This document shows, piece after piece, positions 57,140 through 64,000 of a stretch of 64,000 nucleotides of DNA. A program made the translations under genes and the position numbers. Source of the DNA: Isoetes taiwanensis (Eukaryota > Streptophyta > Lycopodiopsida > Isoetales > Isoetaceae); contig JAJEKV010000054.1 of the NCBI GenBank assembly GCA_021234155.1, positions 3,261,622 to 3,325,621 of the forward strand, in the 5' to 3' direction. The notes beneath the pieces were generated by a model, which was not told the DNA's origin, ran no database searches, and was given only the letters and a program-made list of their open reading frames with translations. How positions within the stretch are numbered: the stretch's first letter is position 1; each line of letters opens with the position of its first letter.

Positions 57140-57235
57140 CTCCGACGTCGAAATAGACGTCGTTTATCGACGTTTTGACGTCGATCATCGACGTCTAAAC
57201 GACGTCTGGACGTCGTAATAGACGTCGTAACAGGG
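57140..57235. repeat. GACGTC palindrome array
   Basis: Seven GACGTC palindromes in about 95 bp at the right end of the element, interleaved with TCGACG and AAACGACG. This suggests a binding array for a transposase or a substrate for secondary structure. Confidence 0.85.
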
Positions 57236-57254
57236 CTTTAATTTTGTAGTGCAT

Positions 57255-59337
57255 CCAGTTGGGCTATGCATCTTGTATTAGGACACGGGGCCACATACAT
57301 AGCAGAGTTATCCTTATCAGATCATTGAACTAACTACACATGTAAAATAGAATATCCGCCCAAGGAAGACTATGTAACCAGGCACCAGAAGCCTAAATAA
57401 TGTAACATAGTAGCAAACAAAGTCTTAAGTATCTACAATAGCCCATTGGCACTTGTTCATAATGTTGATGCTACACAGGTTAAAAGTTTCTAACACTAAA
57501 TAGCGCATGCATTATCAATCTTTTTAATTTGGGATTTTCCGGTCTAGAGTAAAATGTTTTTGGAATTTTTTTTAATTGATTTCCTAAGATTGTGTGGGTT
57601 TGCAGCCGCCGAAAAAAAAATCGATTTCCAGAAATCAGGAAAAAAAAATTGGTATGATTTCCATTTTCCCTAACCCCGAGCAGATCGATTTGCCCCCTTT
57701 TATTAACCCCGAGCAGATCGATTTGCCCCCTTTTATTCAGGGTTTTGGGGGTTTAGAGTTCCGTGGCAATCTGATCAGGGTTTTGGGGCTTTACAGTTTT
57801 CTAACAATCTGATCCGGATGGCTTGCCTCCACGGTTGATGCATCTTCTTGCTCTTTTGATTAGCGTAGCTAGCATGTTGGATCAACATCCGTCGGGATAA
57901 TGCCATGTGCAGGACAATTCGAGCTCCGAATATTTTTGGTAGCCTTGGGATCGATGGGTCTGCATGGAGGGAGGACAAGTTGCAGAGGGAGGTAAACGAA
58001 CTATCTCTTTTCTCCGGAATATGAATTGTGCTGCAGAGGTGGGTTAGGCTGCAACTATTCTGTTCCTGGATTCCGATGCCCATACTTAGGTAATCTCCTA
58101 TCTACTACAGACTTAATCACCTGGCTTTAATGTTTATCATGATCATTATATGGCAGATTGCTAGCCAGAATTTTGTATTTCCTTTAGCTATCTCTATTTT
58201 CTCTCTGTTTGCTATTAGATCTTCGTCATTGACTGCATCATATTTATGGATGCCTTTTGCTCAGATCTAAGGATGGAAATATTCAACTGTGATTTGGCTT
58301 CTATTTCATCAGAAAAAAAAAAAACCGATTTCCAAAAATCAGTAAGATTTCTTTGCTTATGATTTCGATTTTCCCTTCCCAATCTTCTTCTGCATGCATA
58401 TGCCACGATTGATGTATGATTTTGAGAACATTTCATGTGGATGCCCAGATTATTTTTGGAAAAATTCTGTGTGCTTACAGGTGGTTACGCGTGCAGCTCT
58501 GTTTAAATATGGTGCTTACTGATGGTGAGTAGGCATGCAAATCAGTATGAAGATGGATTTAAAGCTGTAAATTGTAAGTTAGGGCTTATTTGAGCTTTCG
58601 TTTTCCGTAGTATTCTTGGTCTCTTATAAACATGTTTCATAGATGCAAAGGCTTGAAAGAACCAGGGGAGTACATAAACCTTCGTTTTATGCTATTAATT
58701 TACATCTGTTTGATTGCGTGAAATATGATATTGGGACCCAATGTTGGTTTTAGTTCTTTTTCTTTCAATTATATAGTAGGAGGAGGAGACCACTCGATTT
58801 TTTCAATGCAAATGGTTTGAACTCCGCATTTTTTCAATCTCATATTTGTCTATTCTTATACAGCAGGTTCATTGATATCATAGCATGTGGCAGTAGGAAG
58901 GTTTTAACAGATACATCATGGCCAAGGCCTTGAAACTTTAAGATAGATAGCTCATGCAGACGGGAAGCCCCAATCCAGGCACGTAGATATTTGATTTATG
59001 CTTCTCTTCTGCATGCAGAAACCACTATTCATTTCAAGGTCACTTAACAACTGGCCACTGGAGTGCATCTAGAGCTGGAGTTTTTTACAATGGGAGAATA
59101 TGTGCCAGCATAGAAGTATGCAACTTGCTAGATCATAGTCAGCAGCCTACAAATGCAGCATGTACGTACGTTGAGGGTCTCAATGACAGACTTATGTGAT
59201 TCTTATAGAGATTTATGTTAATGCTAGCATTGGCAAAATCAAATGACTGCTGCTGTGATGAATGACAAGCCTATTGGCCGATTTTGTGTTCTTTGCGAGT
59301 CCCTCCCTAGAATAAAAGCATTTGAGTATGCAAGAGA
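57255..59337. other. No gene assigned; tandem repeats and duplicated block
   Basis: 57671-57736 is a perfect 33-bp tandem repeat (unit TAACCCCGAGCAGATCGATT plus TGCCCCCTTTTAT). Next comes an imperfect ~38-bp tandem (57738-57812, CAGGGTTTTGGGG...). The A-run plus TCGATTTCCAGAAATCAG block at 57608-57650 recurs degraded at 58312-58345. A possible exon lies at about 57895-57990 (ends in GAG|GTAAAC), unrecognised. Confidence 0.5.
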
Positions 59338-59871
59338 TTAAAATAGATAAATTAATTTTGCACCTAGTATTTGAATAATTAATACTAGAATTGATTTTCG
59401 AAGTCCTTGTACTACAACCTGAGCTGGTCCAATTGGAGACCCGGTTCCAATCTCAAAATAAGATTGTCCAACATCAGATCTTCTTTGGCTCTTATTTCTT
59501 TGTAGGCTATTTGATAGCTGAAATTGAGATGGTATAGATGCTGGTCCCATTGGAGACCCTACTCCAATCTCAGAGTAAGATTGTCCAACATCAGATCTTT
59601 TTTGGTTCCTACTGCTGTGTAGGCTATTTGGTAACTGAAATCGAGATGGTACAGATGATGCTTTATTAGAAATTCGACCAATGGCCAATTTAAAGGAGTC
59701 GGCAGAGGGAGCAAGTGCTCTTATCTCTACCGTTATAACTTGACGAACCATCTGCCTAAGCCTTTTGGCTGTATAAAAGAAAGTCAACAACATTAGCCAG
59801 ATGTCAAGAAACTGACTTCCTTTTATTCTTAAACGATGGAGTAGAAATCGACCACTATCGCTCATAAGCAA
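59338..59871 (-). CDS. Unknown coding exon with 39-residue internal repeat
   Basis: Minus-strand open frame whose probable exon starts after an acceptor (TTATACAG, about 59768) with AKRLRQMVRQVITVEIRALA. It then has two tandem 39-residue repeats containing RSDVGQSYSEIGVGSPMGPA and RSDVGQSYFEIGTGSPIGPA (DNA period 117 bp, 59461 versus 59578). The last residues after QVVVQGLRK run into intron- or UTR-like sequence. No known domain recognised; Ser/Gln/Pro-rich and likely disordered. The frame-preserving duplication argues that it was, or is, translated. The upstream ATG-led part (before the acceptor) is probably intronic. Confidence 0.4.
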   Translation of the reverse strand: MLMSDSGRFLLHRLRIKGSQFLDIWLMLLTFFYTAKRLRQMVRQVITVEIRALAPSADSFKLAIGRISNKASSVPSRFQLPNSLHSSRNQKRSDVGQSYSEIGVGSPMGPASIPSQFQLSNSLQRNKSQRRSDVGQSYFEIGTGSPIGPAQVVVQGLRKSILVLIIQILGAKLIYLF

Positions 59872-61258
59872 TGGATATGAATTCTATGAGTTCAAGACAA
59901 GTACAAACTTGCAGCAAGCGTAAATTAACATGATTTGTGCCAATGACAGGAAACGTACTTGATGATTGCCAAAAAAAAAAAAAAAAAACTCTATACATTA
60001 TATCTGCACAGGTCGATTAAAAAAAAATAAAAAAAAAAAGAAAAATAAACAATCAGTCTAATTCTGGAGAGCCGTAATCTAAAAGAACATTTAACCTAAA
60101 CCCTATTGATTCAATTGTTTGAAAACAAAAAAGCATTTAGCCTAAATTTTTTTTTTTTTATTTAAGAGTTTTTCACTTGCCACATAAAAAAAAAAGAAAA
60201 AAAGAAAAAAAAAAGAATGCATTCAGAATACCAAAAACCTTAGATCCATATTCATGTGGGCAAGTGCCCGAAAAACAACCAGTAATAATAGCCGTTAGAT
60301 CATGAGACATTTTTATAATATACTTCAAAATACCTAAACCTATATTTCCCCTAACGAATTGCTTCTTAACAGAAGGCAATCCAAAAATATCAACTGGAAC
60401 CACACAAAATGAAGGTTACAACCCTTTGGCCAATTTCAAGCCCACAACTACTTCTGCCTATTCAATGCTAGTGCTTGCAAGTAACTGTAAAGTTCAATCA
60501 ACAATGCTCAAAAAATTCCACATCATCCAAATGCATCAACAGAGGCCTTATACTCTTCTAACCATACAACCACCACAAGAAAGCATTTTTGTCCCTCACA
60601 ATTTATAAGCATTCAATTCAATTGTACCAATTTCTTTTATTAGAAAGATTGTCCAGATATTGCAAAATGGGGCCATTGATATGTTTTACATGTGGAAATA
60701 TTGTTGCTCCTCAGTTATCAAAATCACAGGCAAACAATTACAAATTTTAATGATTGATCTGACCAAATTGAGAGTAGAAATACATATGACAAAAACAGTA
60801 ATTGATGACAAAGTAATAGCTGTAAAACTTAAATATGGGAGTAATGCAAGTAGAATGCAAAATTCAATTCCCAACTTAGAGCTTGAACAAAAAATACTAG
60901 GACTTTTAACAAGAGCTGTTCATGGAGCCGTGCAACTCTTGTAGTCTTGAGAGGGGATATTCAGCCATGTATTCCAATACTCAAGTGGATGCACTTTTAT
61001 ATACACCACCACAGCAACATTGGTACACGTAGTGGAACGAGTGTCAATCAACACCATATAATAAAGGCATTATTTTAGCTACAAGAAGCATGGTGGAAAA
61101 GCTTGAGACGTAGCAAGAATTTGCTAGCTAGGCTTATGCTCCTAGGTTAACAAACATTCATAAACTATTCAAATGTTACTTGAAAGATATAACCCTAAGC
61201 TTTGGACAATAACCCACCACGCAGATCCATGTCCTTAAGCCACGTCTATGCATCCCGC
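59872..61258. other. No gene recognised; A-rich tracts
   Basis: Several poly(A)/A-rich runs (59970-59989, 60018-60050, 60183-60215) and AT-rich frames without motifs. Confidence 0.5.
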
Positions 61259-61260
61259 TC

Positions 61261-61270
61261 TTATTTAAAT
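61261..61270 (+). promoter_or_regulatory. Putative TATA box of the polyketide synthase relic
   Basis: TTATTTAAAT lies 89 bp before the ATG at 61359. A CCACGTC element with ACGT core lies about 20 bp upstream (near 61240), the type of bZIP site common in chalcone synthase family promoters. Prediction from motif and position only. Confidence 0.4.
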
Positions 61271-61358
61271 GCCCAACACTCACCATTCTTCATCAGCACG
61301 GCTTCCTCTACTCTATTCTTCAAATCTTATAGATTTTGCAGAAAAGCCCTTTCCGGCA

Positions 61359-62646
61359 ATGGCTTCTCCCATCGAAAATGGTGCTCATCGTACTCGCATA
61401 TCTCAGCGGGCTCAAGGTCCTGCCACTGTTCTTGCCATCGGCACTGCAGTTCCCCCCAATGTGTTTGAACAGAGCTCTTATCCTGATTTTTACTTCAATG
61501 TCACAAATTGCACTGATAAAGTGGAGCTCAAGCAGAAATTCCAACGAATTTGTAAGCCTCGTGTTCTTCACTTGTTTAATTCTCTCTGTCAAGTTAATTT
61601 CCAGTATCATTTCAATTGACTCATGAACTCTTTTTTGCTATTAGGTGATCGATCTGCAATCAGGAAACGGCATTTCTATGTGAATGAAGAAATTTTGAAG
61701 GAAAATCCTGGCATGTGCACATACAAGGAACCGTCATTGGATTGCAGGCAAGATATAGCTGTAAGGGAAGTGCCAAAGCTTGCAAAAGAAGCAGCGGTTA
61801 AGGCAATCAAAGAATGGGGCCAACCCAAATCCAAAATAACCCATGTTGTATTTGGAACCACGAGCGGAGTAGATATGCCAGGAGCAGATTTTCAGCTGGC
61901 TAAGCTTTTGGGTCTGAGGCCAAATGTGAAGAGAGTGATGCTTTACCAACAGGGCTATTTTGCAGGAGCCACAGTTATGCGCATTGCCAAGGATTTGGCG
62001 AAAATAACAAGGGGGCGAGTGCTGGTTACCTGCGTGGCAAATAGCGGTGATATTCAGAGCTCCTTGAAACCCATCTGGATGGGCTTGCCGGATCTGCATT
62101 GTTAGGAGATGGAGCTGCTGCTGCGCTTATCATTGGATCGGACCCTGTTCCGTTAAATCGAAAAGCCCCTTTTGAGCTGCATTAGTGGGAGAATCCATAG
62201 TTCCAGAGCGAGGGGCAATTTTGGGGCATTTGGAGGAAGCGGGGGCTTGTGTTCCACCTTCTCAAAGATGTTCCGGTCTCATTTCCAAAACATCGAGAAG
62301 ATCCTTCTGTTGAACCATTAGAATATCTTTGGGGTTAATAGCTACAATGATTTCTTTCCGGAACATTCATCGTGGGGGCACGCAATTTTGGATCGGATGG
62401 AAAGCAAGCTATGCATGGAAAAGAGCAAACTAGGTGCGACTAGAGAGGTTTTGTCAAATTATGGCAACATGTCGACATCACGTTGTTGTTTGTTTTAGAC
62501 GGTTAGAAAAGAGAGACTCGTGGCCCAAGAGAGCAAAGCATCTTGGGGAAGGGAGGAATGGAGTATTCTACTTGATTTGACCTGGTCTCACCAATAAAAC
62601 CTTTGTCGCTCAAAAAGCGTGGCCTTGTCAAGTTAATGCCTGTTGA
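61359..62646 (+). pseudogene. Type III polyketide synthase (chalcone synthase family) pseudogene
   Basis: Exon 1 (61359-61551) starts [20 protein letters not shown] and ends at a donor splitting a Cys codon (T|GT). Exon 2 starts at 61645 ([15 protein letters not shown]). This is the conserved phase-1 intron of plant CHS-type genes. The enzymes condense malonyl-CoA onto a CoA starter. The site normally read as QQGCFAGGT is QQGYFAGAT, i.e. the nucleophilic Cys is Tyr. Frame breaks follow near 62030-62090 ([13 protein letters not shown] continues in another frame), with a stop after PFELH. The HPGG motif region is degraded (EHSSWG). YGNMS is kept near 62460. The C-terminal GPGL is reached only after another slip near 62580, and the frame ends at 62646. 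Starter specificity (chalcone, stilbene or other) cannot be told. Confidence 0.9.
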
Positions 62647-62695
62647 AATTCGCCGAGATTTGTGGTTAAATATTTCAATCGGCCAAGACTTTATT

Positions 62696-63931
62696 GGCTC
62701 CCCTAAAACGGTTCGCAGAACTAATCGGGTTCGCCAGCGAACTCCCCAAAATTCGCCTTAACCCCAAAGGATCTCTACGGGCGCTGGACGCATGGGTATT
62801 CCTACGGTTCGCTTTGGGCGAACCCAAACCTGGGTTAGGTTGTCATGGCAGATCGCGGGGCCCGATGGAAAAGTCGCTTACCGTGGTCTCCGCTTTGGGC
62901 TTAACCCACCGAGTGCGACGACGCGACAAAGGCAGATAAAGCAGATAGTCATCGAAAGCAGAGGGCGCTTCGGCTAACCGAACCAGCTTAGGGTTGCACA
63001 GAGCCAGGATCAGAGCTCGAGATCCTTCCAGCCGCATTGTTTCTCTTCTAAACCCAAATGTTACAAACCCACTCTGTCCAGGCGAATCGATTAAGCATTT
63101 GTTCTCTCGATTTGGTTCAAAATCAGGGCTCCAAGTTGTTGTGGGTTTTAGTGTTCTGCTTGAAACAGCGGCACGGGAAGCGTTTGTGGGCCAACAAGCT
63201 TAGAATTCGGTTCTGATGGCCGTTGGGAGGTGGAGCTGCAAGGAACAGAGGCTAAACATGGGCTGCATAGATAGAATCGGATGCTATTTTTTCTGAGATG
63301 GGAGCAAGTTCTTTCTGTTTTCCAGATTTCTATTCTTGGCTTTCTCTATTCCGGATCCTCCTATTTTTTAAACATCTATTTCTTGGCTTCTATATTCCGG
63401 ATCCTTCCTGTTTTTTGATGTCTATTTCTTGACTTCTATATTCCGAATCCATCTAGAGACATCGGGAGCAGTGCAAAGAGATCTTTGGCATTTTAGATGA
63501 CCAGAAATGGAGGTCCTGGGCTTACTGACTTCTGGCGGCGATTGAGCAAAGAAAAGAAGTTAGAATCGCATTAAAAAGGGCTGAGGCGGATCGATTTCAT
63601 GATATTCAATCATATTTAGATCAGAAAAAATGATCAGATCAAGAAAATGATGCGAATCTGTGAGAAAGGTAAAAAGAAATACCTTCGTTTAGGCAGGGGG
63701 TTTTGGGCGAACCCGTGAGGCATTTATTGTGGCGGGGCCATCACACGCACGTCTAACACGGGTTTGGGTTCGCTTGGGCGAACCTTGTGAGCCGATGCCA
63801 CGCACGCCCCGCCTCGCGACGCCCCCCGCGTCGTGGTGCGGGTTCGCTCGGGCGAATCCGGCGGGTTCGGCCTGGCGATTTTTTGGGGTTCGCTGCATTA
63901 ACCCGGTGGTTCTGAAGTTAGCCGGGGAGCC
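62696..63931. mobile_element. Foldback element with GGCTCCCC termini and GGTTCGC/GCGAACC palindromes
   Basis: The first ~240 bp (from GGCTCCCC at 62696) and the last ~240 bp (to GGGGAGCC at 63931) are diverged inverted copies. Shared blocks include CGCxTxGGGCGAACCCAAACC, GGGTTAG and TGATGGC/TCATGGC. Each arm has its own palindrome, GGTTCGC...GGGCGAACC (62806-62824; 63767-63784). Both sides are flanked by ATT, a possible 3-bp target duplication. The ~750-bp centre has no recognised gene. The arms are much richer in GC than the surroundings. Confidence 0.6.
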
Positions 63932-64000
63932 ATTTGAAGCACCGTATTTCAACCCTTTTGATTCATATTTAATTTACTTAGTGTTACAATAAATGCCTGT

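Larger units (their letters stand above)
55541..57251. mobile_element. Probable non-autonomous CACTA-like element rich in ACGTC palindromes
   Basis: The right end AATTTTGTAGTG (57240-57251) is a standard CACTA terminus, followed by CAT. At the left, CAT (55538-55540) precedes CATTACTTATAATAATAA, a degraded version of CACTACAAAATT, so a CAT target duplication is plausible. Both ends carry GTCGTTAAACGGCG-type words, and the right end a dense GACGTC array. The centre has a pyrimidine-rich block (55915-56150) and a ~240-bp direct duplication (TTTTGCATGTACACTCCTAG at about 56259 and 56499). No transposase seen. Confidence 0.55.

Noticed and set aside
21751-57251. CACTAC start at 21751 and TTGTAGTG end at 57251 as one giant element
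   Set aside because: Target triplets differ (AAT versus CAT), the subterminal repeat types are unrelated, and the distance would span several independent elements.
63689-63992. Overlapping 87-codon frames on both strands at the right edge
   Set aside because: They follow the GC-rich palindromic arm of the foldback element; composition alone explains the lack of stops.

Overview
This window reads as nuclear DNA of a seed plant with a large, transposon-bloated genome, most likely a gymnosperm (inference from TE load, sparse decayed genes and the style of the protein relics; no species is claimed). There are no bacterial-style operons, no rRNA, no CRISPR array, and no clearly intact cellular protein-coding gene. 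Nearly everything readable is a transposable element, a fragment of one, or a broken copy or captured exon of a plant gene.

Layout. 1-930: an LRR receptor-kinase exon relic (minus strand), a 44-bp tandem duplication, a copia-like repeat and a Ty3/gypsy integrase relic. 2407-21750: a nest of elements. The host is a minus-strand Ty3/gypsy chromovirus with a 1597-bp LTR at 2407-4003. Its integrase is split by a second, unrelated LTR retrotransposon (5722-12533, target duplication GCCCA). Its RT is split by a CACTA-type DNA transposon (14234-21477, target duplication TGG). It is cut again at 21751 by the start of another CACTA element. The inner LTR element is itself scrambled: LTR pieces in both orientations, a plus-strand gag-PR-RT, a nearly complete minus-strand pol, then a plus-strand integrase tail and a full LTR, all inside one target duplication.

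24177-25932 holds PPR-protein relics and one neat exon of a PDI-like gene. 28273-35196 is a near full-length plant L1-type LINE (minus strand) with poly(A), ORF1, endonuclease, RT and a 10-bp target duplication. 36000-36364 is the end of another CACTA element of the same family as the first. 39740-40070 is a copia LTR/PBS relic. 40159-42568 is a multi-exon KT/HAK/KUP potassium-transporter pseudogene. 43991-44101 is a tight hairpin repeat. 50562-52266 carries exon fragments of an FCA-like RNA-binding protein and a TerC-like thylakoid protein side by side. 55541-57251 is a probable CACTA-like element full of ACGTC palindromes. 61359-62646 is a type III polyketide synthase (chalcone synthase family) pseudogene with the conserved intron and the catalytic Cys replaced by Tyr. 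62696-63931 is a foldback element rich in GGTTCGC/GCGAACC palindromes.

The most interesting signals are (i) the scrambled LTR element integrated as one unit, (ii) a stem-loop with an identical GAGGAC loop but covarying stem just before the polypurine tract in both gypsy families, (iii) gene fragments inside the CACTA element and at 50.5-52.3 kb, and (iv) the active-site loss in the polyketide synthase.
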